This document shows positions 37,050 through 50,246 of a stretch of 64,000 nucleotides of DNA, in pieces (within the stretch, counting starts at the first letter, position 1; every line of letters starts with the position of its first letter). Made by a program: the position numbers and the translations under genes. The notes under the pieces were generated by a model. That model saw only the letters and a list, made by a program, of their open reading frames with translations, made no database searches and had not been told where the DNA came from. The stretch comes from Ustulina deusta (lineage: Eukaryota > Ascomycota > Sordariomycetes > Xylariales > Xylariaceae), in contig JAJNNX010000040.1 in NCBI GenBank assembly GCA_023159155.1, positions 450,911-514,910 on the forward strand. Direction: 5' to 3'.

Positions 37050-38010
37050 TATAAAGCTTTTTGCTTTTTTAGCTATTATATCTAAAAAGGTTTTTTTTAA
37101 AAAAAGAATTTAAAACTTTACTATTATTATAACTAAAGTTTAATATAGTACTAGAACTTAATAATAAAAAATTTTAGTTTTATTAATATTATATATTTAT
37201 ATAGTTTATTTTACTTAAAAAAAAGTTTATAAATAAATTGCTAGCTATAGATTTTATTAAACAAAATATAAATTTAAACATTATTTTTGTTTTGTTTATA
37301 TTTAAACTTAGGTTAACTAAATATAAGTTTATAATTAATTACTCATAAAAAAATATATTTAAAAATTGAATTATATTAGTTCTAAATATTAGTAGTATTA
37401 TATTTAATTGTTGTAATATTATTTAATTTATTAAACTAAATATTATTAAAGCTTTTTATTAATTATTATTAATTATAAAATTATATTACTTTATTTTTTT
37501 TTAAACTTATAAAAAATATTTTAATAAAAAGTTTTATTTTTTGGTTTAAAAATAAAACCTGTTAGTAGTAAGTTTTTATTAATATATAAATTTAAGAATT
37601 TTTAAATAAGTTTGCAAGTGCTTATATAAATAATATTTTAATTTATTTTAAAACTAAAAAATAGTACTAGACTTATTATAAAAAATAATTTACTGCTTAT
37701 ATTAAGCTAGATATTAAAAAAATATTAAAAAGTTTTGTTTTAATATATTTATTATTAATTATTTAGAAATAGTTATAAAAGCTAAAATAAAAATTAGAAT
37801 TAATTTATAAAAATTAGAATTAATTTTATAAAAATTTAAGCAATTTTAAATTAGGACTTTAAATTTTAAAAATACTAAATTGATTAGTTATTTTTTAAGC
37901 TTTATAATATTTATATATTTATTTATTATGCTAGTAAAATTGTTGCCTTTTTAAATTAACTATTAAAAAAATAAGCTATTTATAATAGGACTAAAACAAA
38001 ATAAATTTTT
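37050..38010. repeat. Duplicated segment X, copy 2 (right of the copia element)
   Basis: This is the counterpart of 27650-28535. It starts right after the right copia LTR (AAAGCTTTTTGCTTTTTTAGC) and keeps the same order to ATAATAGGACTAAAACAAA. It has a small insertion near 37105-37135. Confidence 0.7.
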
Positions 38011-38087
38011 AAATATATAAAACTGCTAGCTTATAAAATATTGTTTTAGTTTTTTTTAGGCCTAGCTAATTAATACAAGTAAAAATA

Positions 38088-39240
38088 AATATTTTATATA
38101 ATAAAAAAAAAGTTATTTAGTAGTAATAAAAAAATATAACCTAAAAACTTATAAAAAAATTTTTTAAAATAATAATATTAATTAAGCAAATTATTTAATT
38201 TAAAACTATAAATTTTTAGTAATAGTAAACTTTAGAATACTACTTAAAGTTCTTTAAAACTAAATTTTTTTATAATAATTAATTATTAAGTTTTATTAAA
38301 TTTTTTAAATAAATAAATTTTATTAATATAATAAATATATTAAGCTAACTTTTTATTAAATTTTAATATTATTTTTTAATACTAATTAAAATAAAAAAAT
38401 ATAGTAGCTATAATAAAAAAAATAGCTAAGTTTTTTATAATTAAAGCTAAAAAAACTAAAAACAAACAATAGTATTAGTTTTGCTTAATAAAATACTAAG
38501 TTTTATATTAACTATAAATCTTTTATTTAATATTTTTTAAAGAGCTAACTTAGTAAACCTGATTAAATAAGAAAATTAGCTATAAGAACTAAAAATAAAA
38601 ACAAAAAAAACTATATATATTTAAAGTTATTTTAAATAAGATTATTTTTTTTTATATAAATATTTTATATAATATAATAAAAAAATTATTTAGTAGTAAT
38701 AAAAAAATATAACTTAAAAACTTATAAAATATTTTTTTAAAATAATAATACTAATTAAATAAGTTTACTTAATTTAAAACTATAAATTTTTAGTAATAAT
38801 ATAAACTTTAAAATATTACTACTTAAAGCTTTTTAGAACTAAGTTCCTTATAATAATTAATTATTAAACTTTATTATACTTTTTAAATAAATAAATTTTA
38901 TTAATATAATAAATATACTAAGCTAATTTTTTATTAAATTTTAATATTACTTTTTAATATTAATTAGAATAAAAAAATATAATAACTAATATTTTATTAA
39001 AAAAAATAGCTAAGCTTCTTATAATTAAAACTAAAAAAGCTAAAAAATAAATAATAGTATTAATTCTGTTTAATAAAATACTAGGTCTTATATTAACTAT
39101 AGACCTTTTATCTAATACTTTTTAAAAAGCTAACCTAATAAACCTAATTAAATAAAAAAACTAGCTATAAAATCTAAAAAATAAAAACAAAAAATTATAT
39201 ATACTTAAGGTTACTTTAAATATAACTATTTTTTTATATA
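38088..39240. repeat. Tandem duplication of about 0.58 kb
   Basis: 38088-38650 aligns with about 38665-39240. Both contain TTAGTAGTAATAAAAAAATA, then AAAACTATAAATTTTTAGTA, then TTTAAATAAATAAATTTTAT, in the same order. Differences are largely transitions. Confidence 0.65.
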
Positions 39241-40663
39241 ACTTTAATTTAAAAAGCTTATATATTTCTAATTATTATATACTAAAGTTAGCACAAAATA
39301 ATTAAAATATTAAAATAAAAATATTACTAGCTTTACTTAAAACATAATTATAAATAATATATATATAATTATTATAACTATAAAAAAAACAAAATACTAT
39401 AAAACAAAACTCCCGGCCTTTTTTACTTATTATTTATATTAGCTATAATATAATAATATATAATAATAAATAGCAAAAATATATTATCTAACCAATAAAG
39501 TTATAACTATATATAAATATTTATAAATAAGTTTAGCTGTTTAATTATAACTTTACTTAGCAAAAAAACAAACACTATAGAATTACTAGCTATATAATAC
39601 TATAAAAATTTATATAGATTTTTTAGTATATTAAATATATAAATATTAAATAATATAAAACTATTTATTTTTAAATTTATAGCAATAATCAATAGTTTTA
39701 TAGATATTAAGCACTGCTTTAGTAGTGCTTACTACCTTTAGATCTAAAAAATAATAAAATTAACTAATTAAAAACTAGATTAATAATTCTATTTCTATAT
39801 TAATAAATACTAAAACAATTAAAGCATTTATCTTTTTATTTTAAACTTTGTATATAATTCTTTATAATATTTATTAATTAATATATTACTACTAAAAATA
39901 ATAATAAAAATTAAAACATAAAACTTTCTAATAGTAAATATTAATAAAACTATTATAAATTTTAATACTAAGCAATAAACGTTCAAACTAGTCTGCTAAA
40001 CCTAGAATATTTAAAAAATAGCATATAATATAGCAACTTTTATATAAAAATAATACAAGCTATAAACTAACAAAAAAAACGCTTTATAAATTTTAAAATA
40101 AAAAATCAAATCTTTTTAAAAAAAAAAAGTTTTGTAATATAAGTACTAACTATTAAATTAAACTTCTAATTAATTAAACTTTTTAAAATCTAAAAAAAAC
40201 AAAAATTTAGCTATATTTTTAATTTGCTTAACTTTTATAAAATAAAAAATAAGCAATAACTTTTTATTTTAATAAATCTAATTACTACTTTTAGCTAAAA
40301 ATATTAATAATAAAACAAAATTTAAAATTAAATAAATTAAATAATAAAAAATATATAAAAAAAACAAAAAGCTATAATACTAAATTGCTTAAAAAAGCTA
40401 TAATCCTAATAATACCTAGTATATAACCCAAAATTTTAAAAATATACTAATTAAACTTAATTAATTCTATAAAACTTATAAAAAAGCTTTTAAATTTTTT
40501 ATAAGATTACAAAAATAAATATATATAATAATAATTAATAAATTTATAAACAATTATAAAAACAATAATAAAGTAGTATAATATAAAAAAACTATACAAA
40601 CCTAATATTATTAATAATTTTAAATTAAAACTATATTTAAACTTTTAGTTTTAAAAAAAGTAG

Positions 40664-40907
40664 TGTAATAATTAGTATAGTTTATATAGTTTTAGCAAAA
40701 CCTGCAAGAACTCTAGACCTATATAGCAATAAAATAAGAAATCTACGTACGGACCAACCTAACTCTGCAGCTATACATACAGAGTCTATATCTACTTACC
40801 TTATAAACTCTGACTTCTTTCCTTCCTTTCTTTCTTTTTTAGCTTAGAGTCTTTGTTTATAGTATTAATAAACTAGCTATAAAAGCTTTACTTAACTAAT
40901 TATAACA
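40664..40907. mobile_element. LTR copy B of the second family, best preserved
   Basis: It begins TGTAATAATTAGTATAG after a purine-rich stretch (TTTTAAAAAAAGTAG) and ends TTAACTAATTATAACA, giving TG and CA ends. It still contains CTACGTACGGACCAACC and a CT-rich run. The purine-rich stretch just before it is repeated before copy C, so both are preceded by the same internal 3' end. This implies plus orientation for the family. Confidence 0.75.
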
Positions 40908-43008
40908 TAATAAATATTATTACTTTAATATAAAATATATATTATATAATCTATAAAAAATTTTTTTTTTTAATAAATATTAAAATATATACTAGTTTAT
41001 AACTTACTATATAGTATATATAAAAAACTAAATTAATAAGTAATTATTACTAGGAAAATTAATACTAATTAAAACACTAGCTATTTTTTATTATATTATT
41101 GCTATAGATTTTATTATAAATATATTACTAATAAAATTTAAAAGTTTTTTTTAAAATATAAAAAAATATAACTATTTTAATATATTAGTAACTATATTAT
41201 ATAAAGCTAACAAAAAATCGCTTTTAATACTAAAATATAAAAAATATGTAGCAAAAAACTAAGCAAAAATGCTATTATAGATACTATACCTATATAATTA
41301 AAGATTGCTAGTAGCTATTATTAATAATAAAAACTTAAAGTTTACTAGCAAAGTTTAAAAAAAAATCTATAATATATTAGATATTAAACTTTTTTTTTAA
41401 TAGCTTATTATTTTTAAATAAATAAGCTTTTAAAAAAAAACCCTAAATTATTAAAATAGCTATTAAGTTTTATATAACTATTAATCTAAATATTTTTTAA
41501 ACCAAATTATTGCTAATACTATAATATTACTTAAATAATATATTATTAATAATAATGAAAAGGTTATTAAACTAACTAGTGCTAGAATTTTAGCTACAAT
41601 TTATTATAAATATTTTAAATTAAAAAAAAAGCACTAAAACTAATAACAAAGCAATAAAAGTATTAAAAATAAAATATACTTAAAAAGCTAAACATTTAGT
41701 TAATATAACTAATATAATCGCTAAAAAAATATAATAATAAATATACTTTAACAACTTTTAATAAAAGCAATATAGTTTATTTTAGATTATATAAAAATTA
41801 TTATTTATTTAGCAAACTTGAACAAACATAATTACTAATAAAAGCAGAACTTTTTAAAATTATTAAAAAAATAAAGCTACTAATATATAAACTTGATTTT
41901 TTTAGCAATTAGCATATTTATTTTATAGTTTTAGTTGTATAGCTTTATAAACTTAAACAAAAAAAAAACCCTTTTTAATAAAAAAATCTTTTTATAGGCC
42001 TAGTTATTATTAAAAGAATTAAAAATTATTAAAAAATTAAAAAAATTACCTAAAAAGAAATCTAATTCTTAAACAGCAAACTTTTAGTTAAGTATATTAT
42101 TAAATAAAAAAATTAAAATAGTAAATATAACTAAAACTATTAGCGCTTAACTTAGTTAATAAATATAAAACTAATAATACTATCGATTAAGCAAAAAAAT
42201 ATAAAAAGCATAATATTACCTATATAAAAAAAACAACTTATTAAAATAATTAAGCTAAAAAACAAAACAAAAAAAAAATATATAAAATAATAAATATACT
42301 ATACTTATTTTAAAAAACTTTTATTTTTTAAAAATCATAAACTAACTATATATATTAACAAAAAATATGTTATATTTGTTACAATTATTTTATTTTTTAA
42401 AAAACTATATTAAAAACAATAAATATAGAATTATAAATAAAGCATATATTACTAAGCTTAGCTATTGCAATAATAGCAAAAGAACTACTACAAAAATAAT
42501 ATATAAATAACTAAAAAGAAAAGATGCACTACTATAGCTACCTATTACAAAATAAACAGTAGTACTTTTTTATATATTTAGGGGCACTTTTCTAAATAAT
42601 AAAATATATTTACTATTAAATATACCTGCTATAAACTAATATAGTTATAATAAAAAGAACAAAATATATAGTTATATATTAGTTTATTTATATAAATAAG
42701 CTTTGCCCCTTTTACTTTTTTTATAGCTTTTTTTTTTTATAAAATTTAAAAAAATCTATTTTGTTATACTTAGTATTAGATCTATAAAAATACTAACTAT
42801 TATAACAACTATATTAAACTTAATAAATTAACTACTAGCCTAAAATTAGCTCTAATATAATAATAATATTACTTTTTTATTTAATAATTATAATAAAAAA
42901 AATATTATATTTAGCAAAACAATATAAATACTATAATTATTAATAAATATAATATTTCTGCTAATTAAAATTTTAATATTTTTATTATTTAAAGTACTAA
43001 TATAAACT

Positions 43009-43011
<3 letters not shown>

Positions 43012-43045
<34 letters not shown>

Positions 43046-43445
43046 TAATAAGTTATACTTACTATAATATATAACAATACTAAAAATAAATATATAATTA
43101 TAAGTTTTAATTAAAATAATAATAAAAATAATAAAAATACTAAAAAAACTACTAAACTTATTAACTTAGCATAAACAACTAAAAAAGAAATTTAAAATTT
43201 TTAAATTATACTACAAAAAAAAAAAAAATCACTACAGCTAAAAACTACTAAACATAATACTACTCCTATTAAAAATAGTACTTAAAAAAAGATATTATAC
43301 TAAAAAAAATTAATTAAGATAAAAAAAACAATAGGAATACTAAAAATAACAAATTAAATATTAAAAATTAAAAATAACTAACTATTATTATTAGATTGTT
43401 TAAAAAAATAATAATAATAATAATAATAAAAATAATAATAATATT
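43012..43445. repeat. ATA/AAT trinucleotide microsatellites
   Basis: Two runs of AAT-type triplets (about 43012-43042 and 43408-43442) sit in the AT-rich interior of the second LTR family. Confidence 0.6.
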
Positions 43446-45323
43446 TTTAATTATTTGTTTAATTTTAATAAAAACAAGTTTTATATAGTACTATATAGCT
43501 ATAAAAAATAAATATTATATAACAGTAATAACTTAGAAAGCAATATTTATAGCAAAAAAAAAGCTAGAAACAATAACTAATAAAGCATTTATAATAGGTC
43601 TAATAGTAGCTTAGCAATATTGAAAAAACTATATAATAAAACAAATAACTTTAATAAAGCTATTGTTTGCTTTAATAATAAAATAGATAAGTTTAACTTT
43701 TTTTATAACTTAGTTATTAAAAAGTTTAATAAACTATTTAGTAAAAATAACAAGAGATTTTTTATAACTAATAGTTTTATATAAAGCTTTAAAACTAAAT
43801 ATATAAATATTACAAAAGCTAAAAATTAAAAAAAGTATAAAAATCTTTATTTTTTAATAGAACTAATATTTTAGCTTTTAGGTTTATATTTTTAAATAAT
43901 AACTTTAACCTAATAATTATAGAACAACTAACAAAGCTTAATTAAATAAACTTAATATAAGTTAAGTTTAACTATAAAAAAACTATAGGTAATTTTAACA
44001 AATTTATTAATTAGCTTTATATTTATTTAAAAAAGCGTATTAATAATTTTAAAAAAAAATATTACAAAAAAGTTAATTTAATACTATATAAAACCAGCTT
44101 AACAATTTAAAAGCTTAACTTAATAGCTATAAAATTAAATTTAAGCAATAAAACAAAACTATTGCTAAACTAGCTACGTAAATCAACAAGCTTAACTTTA
44201 ATAATAATAAAATAACTAAAAGAATTAATATTATTAGACTTTAATTATAAAAAGTTATACGTACTACTAAAATATATAAAAAGAACGCTAAAAATATTTT
44301 TAAGCAAGTAATAGAAGTGCTTAATAACTATAAAAATATTTTTAATAAAATAAAGTAAAGCTTTGTTAAATTAAACAAAATTATAAAAATAATAAAAAAG
44401 TACAAAAACTAGAAAAGTTAAAAAAAACAAGTATTATGTGTTGCATAACAAAAGAAATTAAAAATATTAAACTATAAAAAGCATTTATAACTTAGGACAG
44501 GTAGCTTTATTTAAAAGAAAAGGTATTTAATAAGTATAACTATAAATATGTTAGCTATAGCTATAAATATATTTATTATATCTATAAGTAAGTAAATGTT
44601 CTTATGATTTTATATTTAAAAAAAAAAGATTATTTATTTATATTTTATATAATAATTGTTATCCTTAATAAGTGACTGAATCGCTGTAACACTAGTTATT
44701 ATTAAAGATTATAATAAAAATTAAGATATAAAACTTTTTAATTATAAATTCTAATAGTAAAGAATATAAATTTAAATTACTTTAATAAATTTCAAATATT
44801 TAAAAGATTATATATAACATTATAACGTTTATCTAAAAATAATATAAGTTTTAATAACTTGATTAGATTTTTAAAATTTAAAATATTATAAAGGTTTAAC
44901 TAAATTTTTAATTTATTTAATTTTTATAAAATATATAACTTGTTTTATATTAACTAACTATAAAAAATAAGCAATAATGTTTTATTATAATAGATCCAAC
45001 TATTATTTATAAATAAGAATATTAATAATAAAAGAAAATTGAAACTTAAATAAATTAAGCGGTTAAAATAAAATAAAAAAACAAAAGATTGCAATTTTTA
45101 ATTATTAAAAAAAAATATAACTTTAATAATATTGAATATATAGCTTAAAACTTAATTAATTTAAAAAAAACTATAAAAACAAATATATATTATATTAATA
45201 AACAAATTCATGAATAATTATAAAAATAATAATAAAATAATATATAAAAAATAATATATATTTTATATTATTAGTAACTTTAAATAAAAACTATGTTTAA
45301 AGTTTTAGTTTTAAAAAAAGTAG

Positions 45324-45532
45324 TATATAAATTAAGATAGTTTTATTAGATTTTAAAAAGATCTTAAGTTTATATTAGTAATAAAATAATTACTTTAACT
45401 ATAAATTAATAATATAGCTTTATAGCTATTTAAACAAACTTTATATTTATTTTTTTTCTTTTTTTACTTTAGAGTTTTTGTTTATAGTTTTAATATATTA
45501 GCTATAAAAGCTTTATTTAATTGATTGTAATA
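45324..45532. mobile_element. LTR copy C of the second family
   Basis: It aligns with copies A and B (GAGTTTTTGTTTATAGTTTT, GCTATAAAAGCTTTATTTAA) and is preceded by the same TTTTAAAAAAAGTAG. It differs from B mainly by transitions and short deletions. It lies about 200 bases before composition returns to normal. Confidence 0.65.
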
Positions 45533-45750
45533 ATATATATATATATATAACTTTTATAGCTTAGTTAGCTTAATTATTAATATATAATAAACCTAGATAT
45601 AAAAATTAAAGATTAACTTAACAAATTAAAAATAATAATTATTATTTTATTATATTTATAAAACCTTATAAAATATATATATAGTATAGTAAAAAGATCT
45701 TATAATATTATATAGGTTTTTAGTAAGTTTATCTCAAACTTTTTAATAAA

Positions 45751-46546
45751 GTGCTAGTTAGTAGTAATAGATGTTCTTGCGCCGAGATTACTTGTTATGC
45801 CGTAATGGCATAATAAGGCTAATATACGCGGAGGCTGCAACACTTGCAGTCCCTTGGTCTTTTGGCGCAATGGTGACGCTCGGCAATTCGTCCCAACATT
45901 ACTTCTAAGGAAATATAGCATGATATAGGATACCTGATGTATAGTTGCAACGGATACAAAGTTTTACACCGAACCATTGCATTTGAATCACGTAATATAG
46001 CAGCGAATGCGGAAAAACCAACCCACTTTTTTAGTCGCGTTGGTTACACGGGTACAGGGATATTAAATGAGGCCCGCGTTTTTTATTATTTTTATTCTTG
46101 TTGTTAATAAAATAGGGAGTACCCGACCAGAAACTTTTAAGAATCAGCTGTTAGGAGGTGGGTAGAGAATAATGGGTGGCCAGCTGGAAGGTGACACGGC
46201 ATATCAATACAAAATGGTCGCCAACTAGAAGTGTTGAACGGGTGGCACGGGAGAGTGTACTAAATAATACAAGTATGAAGGGCTCGATAGAATGCCGGTA
46301 ATAGTGGGGTGGTACCATTGGAGAGAAACAGCAGAGTGTATAGTTGAGCTTGGAAATCAAATATATAAGCTGGTGTTCTTCGCATTGATAGAGGTGACTT
46401 CTTATGAGCTAAACATCACCAAGTGCTTTCAGACCTTTCCCGCTTCTTTGAACCACACCCCAACCCATCACCAGTGATCCATTGGCCCTTTACCTTTTGA
46501 CTTTCTTCACAAACTCATCCTTTCGTCGACTCGTCTAGCTGCGGAC
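45751..46546. other. Normal-composition flank and promoter region of the island gene
   Basis: Composition recovers to roughly balanced after about 45755. A perfect 7-base inverted repeat (TTATGCC, 5-base loop, GGCATAA) lies at 45795-45813. Pyrimidine-rich sequence precedes the ATG at 46547, as is common in fungal 5' leaders. No other gene is supported. Confidence 0.55.
46362..46369 (+). promoter_or_regulatory. Putative TATA box of the island gene
   Basis: TATATAAG lies about 178 bases upstream of the start codon, followed by a CT-rich leader. Position and sequence are plausible for a fungal promoter, but no transcript evidence is available. Confidence 0.4.
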
Positions 46547-47290
46547 ATGGCTTCCTGGGAGAATCTCATCAACAAGCGAGTTGCGCTTCTCAAACTAAGC
46601 CTTGCCACTGGGAACTTTACCTCCTTCCACGTTCTTGCGGCAGAAGATGCAAAAGCCCCAATCCCTCTTGCTGATTTGCCACCTGATATCGGGGAGCATA
46701 TCAACAACCTCAACGTCGACACAGTCAACACTGGTGAGCAAGATTACAAGGACTTCTCGGACGAAGTGGAGTCCTTGAAGGGACAGCCACCAGACGAAGA
46801 GGGATGGAAAACCACGATCAACAATTCCGCCACCAGATCCAAAGAAAGAGCCATCGCTGCAATCGAAAAAGTGAGACTGGACGCTCTGGACTACATCGGG
46901 CAGTTACCCGCGTCCACACGTCAGCCTGCTAGCGATCTTTTTGCCACTGGCTTGAATGCGGTTGCAGCTTTTTTCGAAGAGCTCTATGAAGGTTTGAAGA
47001 TAATCATTGACGCCATTGCCGACTTCCTCAGAGGAATATGGACTCAAATCACGAATACTTGGAACGTAATTCAATCCGCCGCCTCGGCCGCCATCGACTT
47101 CATTAAAGGTCTCTTTTCATTCAGCACCCTTTCGGTCAAACCTATCGTTCTGCCCGCTTCTGCTTCGCTTTCCCAGGTTCAGAGCCACGTTGGATCTTAT
47201 CTCAAGCAGCTCTCATCTAACTCCACCGCTGCTTCTCGGTTGGTCGTCAACAAGCAGATTTCCGGATGGGAAATCTCCACCCTGGTGTAG
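46547..47290 (+). CDS. Intact single-exon gene, 247 residues, unknown family
   Basis: I do not recognise this protein. It runs uninterrupted from ATG to TAG with normal codon use and no RIP-like decay, although AT-rich degraded blocks lie on both sides. There is no N-terminal signal peptide. Residues 1-100 are charged and helix-prone with an acidic stretch (DEVESLKGQPPDEEGW). Residues about 125-190 form long amphipathic to hydrophobic helices (FATGLNAVAAFFEELYEG, IIIDAIADFLRGIW, AASAAIDFIKGLFSF). The C-terminal 50 residues are Ser-rich. It could associate with membranes or form helical bundles. A TATA-like box and a downstream AATAAA fit an expressed gene. Accessory or host-interaction roles are guesses from location only. 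Confidence 0.75.
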   Translation: MASWENLINKRVALLKLSLATGNFTSFHVLAAEDAKAPIPLADLPPDIGEHINNLNVDTVNTGEQDYKDFSDEVESLKGQPPDEEGWKTTINNSATRSKERAIAAIEKVRLDALDYIGQLPASTRQPASDLFATGLNAVAAFFEELYEGLKIIIDAIADFLRGIWTQITNTWNVIQSAASAAIDFIKGLFSFSTLSVKPIVLPASASLSQVQSHVGSYLKQLSSNSTAASRLVVNKQISGWEISTLV

Positions 47291-48340
47291 GCCTGCTCTA
47301 ATGTCGGTTGCACCTACCCCGCCTATTTCAAGTATTTTCAATTCGATTTGATTCCACGCCTTTTGCGCAAAAAATTTTGAATTCACCAAGGGATTGGCAC
47401 ATCTGGCTCAACAGAATAACTTTAGCACCACGCGCTTCAGCAGCGCCGCAGGCCCGTTGGCAGGGCTAATATGAAACCAAAGCGGAACACAACTGTCCAG
47501 AGTGGGACTGATAAGAAAACAGCGGTTTTGGGACTTGGGATTCTCCTATGTATCTAGTCATTCGTTTTGAATCAATAAAACACTTATGGCGTGGAAGCTG
47601 TTGATTGACCACGCGAGTGGTCGTGTATAGGTCAGAAGTGCACATGCTTGATTTCATCTCAACAATATTGTTGTGACTGGCGGCGTCAATAATTGAACCT
47701 GCAGTTTCTCCTTTCAAGAAGACTGTCCCTAACCCCAGCCTTAAAAAATTAGTCAGTTCAATTAGTTCTTCCTGAACATTACGTAAGTTGCTTACTTACG
47801 AGGCTGTCGCCTGAGTAGTGTGAGCGAGGTAAAAACAGGGGTTAGCTTAGCCACTTAGTGGCTAGATCAGCCTATATTAAGATGAAAAAGAGGGTTTCAT
47901 AAATAGAACTATAAATTAAAGAGATCCATTATGATAATTTGAATTAATTGAATTCTTTTCCGATCCGTTTGATTAGAATATTCCTTAATAGTTTGACTGT
48001 CTAGCCACCCCTGCAAGTGTAGGTTCGGGGTGTTTCCTAGGTGAAAGCACAGTTAGGGGGACTATAACATGGCGCACTTTATTAATGTATGCTTTCTAAA
48101 GTATGTTGCATTATATATTGTTAGCCGTTGGATTAAGAAGTTATAACTAACTAGGAAAACTAAAGCTAGTGGCAAGATGGCATAATAACGTGACAAGGTT
48201 ATGTGCTGTTTGCTATAAGATAGAAGCGCTCGAGGGACAATAGGAGGGTATCACGCGGCTTAAAATAAAGGGAGAGTAGAATTTATAACGGATAACCACG
48301 AGCGGATAATATAGTGCGGTGTTAACTATAGTTAAAAAAA
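47291..48340. other. Downstream half of the normal-composition island, no supported gene
   Basis: Only short frames occur. Inverted repeats include TAGCCAC / GTGGCTA at 47848-47864 and CACCCC / GGGGTG near 48006-48032. Composition falls gradually to AT-rich after 48340. It may contain worn mobile-element ends, but no family could be named. Confidence 0.5.
47574..47579 (+). terminator. Putative polyadenylation signal of the island gene
   Basis: An AATAAA hexamer lies about 285 bases after the stop codon, at the edge of the non-coding flank. Fungal genes often lack a strict hexamer, so this is only suggestive. Confidence 0.35.
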
Positions 48341-50203
48341 TCTTATGAGCAGAATATTTATAACAAGCTAAGCTAGCTAAGCTAGTGAATTTAATTGAAT
48401 AAATATTAATAAATAAAATAAAAAGCTTTTTTATTGAATAAAAAAATTAATTAAATAGTTTTTATATATTTAAATAAATAATTTTTAATAAAACCTTTTA
48501 TATTTTTAGCTTTGGTTTATATTATATATATATATAAATATATATAATTATAAAAATATAGTTTAAAATAAGTGTTAATTATTAATATTATATAAATTAA
48601 TTATAATATAATAATAAAAAATAATTAAATAATTATTATATAAATTAATAAATATAACTATTAAAGTAATATAAATGGATTATATAAATAATTATTTACT
48701 TAAGCTATATAGTAGCTATGCTAGTAAAAAACAATAAAATATTACATAGAATATTTTTAATAATAGTTAGAGAATTATTAAAAAAATATGCATAGATTAA
48801 TAAAAAATTAATTTTTTAATATTTAGTATGCTTAATTAATAGATCTTTTCTAGAAATAATAATAATTATTATATTAAAAACTATAAGTTTAGCCTATCTT
48901 TTAATATATAGGTATTATTATATTAGAACTATTTATAAATAATTATTTATACGTGTTTACTTTAATAGTGTTTTTAGTAAAGTTTTAAATTTTAAAAGAA
49001 TATTAGTACTATTATGTTATAATATTCTAAGTACTAAAGCAAAAAAGATTATATATTTATAAGAAAATATTAATAATTAAGAAATCTTTTATTTAAGCTA
49101 TTTATAGTTTTATGTTTTATTATAATAACTAAAAAAATTACTATAAATAAAAAAACAAACAGCTAATAATAAAAATAAAAATAAAGCTATATAATTATAA
49201 GTTTTTTTAAGCAAAGCTTTTAAAAAAGCTTGTTTTAAAAGTATAAGTTTAAAAGAATAAAAAAAAAAATTTAAAATATAGAACTATAATAAACGCTTAA
49301 TAATAATTGCTAGTTTTTTTATAAGAAAACTTAGTACTAATAAATGTTATATTATTATATTTAAAAGCTTTAAATAAAAAATAGAATGTTTAAAGTGCAA
49401 TATTACAAAAGGGCCTAGCGTATAGCTTGGTTGTTTTATATTATTAAAAAAGCATATATTACTAGCTAGAAGCTTAATAATTTATGTGTGTTTTTTGATC
49501 GAAACATTAGCGATACTTTATATAATAAAATAGAAAAAAAGAGAGATTTTTTTATACTAATTAAAAATTTATAAGGTCTAAAAATATAAAGAAAAATATT
49601 TAAAAAATAATTTAAAAAGCTATATAGGTAGCTAGTAGTTGTTATAAATTATTAATAAAATAATTATTTAATATAATTTTTAAAAAAACAAAATATTTAA
49701 TTAAAAACATTAAAAAGAACTTTTTTTATAAAATAAATTTAGAAAATTTAAGAAAAATAACTTATTAACTATGCTAGCACTTTTTAAAAAAGCTTTAATA
49801 AAACTTAAATATTTATAATTAAAGCTATATACTAAAAATATATATAAATAACTAATTATTTTTATTTTTAATTTTATGCGTTTTATAGTTAGTTTTAGTT
49901 TTAAAGCTATTAAACATACGTTTATAAAAACTATAAACTAGATTACTAATATAATTAAAATAATAATAAAAATATTAAAATTTTTTATTTTTATTATTAA
50001 AGTATTAAGTATAGTAATTTTTATAATATATTTTATATAGCACTATTTAATAAAGCTTTTAAAGCTTTAATATTTTATATTATAGTAAATTTAAATATTT
50101 AGAATATTATTAAAAGTAATTAAAATATTTAATATAGCTGATTTTTTATATTTTTTAATTTAAAAGTAAACTAATATTTATTATTTAATAAAGCTGAAAT
50201 AAA

Positions 50204-50246
50204 TAGGGTTAGGGTTAGGGTTAGGGTTATTAGGGTTAAGGTTAAG
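50204..50246 (+). repeat. Interstitial telomeric repeats
   Basis: Four TTAGGG-type units are followed by variants (TTATTAGGG, TTAAGG), in the same orientation as the terminal telomere. They abut the start of tandem unit copy 1 and so mark a former chromosome end or a site of insertion into telomere repeats. Confidence 0.85.

Larger units (their letters stand above)
23361..45750. repeat. AT-rich, RIP-degraded repeat block 1
   Basis: About 22 kb is made almost only of A and T. The remaining C and G sit mostly in AGCT, GCT or ACT contexts, with CA and TG scarce. Paired copies inside the block (LTRs, local duplications) differ chiefly by C-to-T and G-to-A. Open frames longer than 60 codons are nearly absent. 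This is the pattern of RIP acting on transposons in Pezizomycotina. Parts that could be resolved are listed separately; 23361-24959, 25197-27649, 39241-40663 and 40908-45323 show no gene I can name. Confidence 0.85.

Noticed and set aside
23361..45750. Mitochondrial insertion or centromere
   Set aside because: Extreme AT content could suggest either, but LTR pairs with TG/CA ends, transition-only differences and copia motifs identify RIP-degraded transposons. The position next to a telomere also argues against a centromere.
46172..46183. Shared TGGGTGGCCAG with the copia LTR start at 28539
   Set aside because: The match stops after about 11 bases and there is no other LTR sequence around it. 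It is treated as coincidence.
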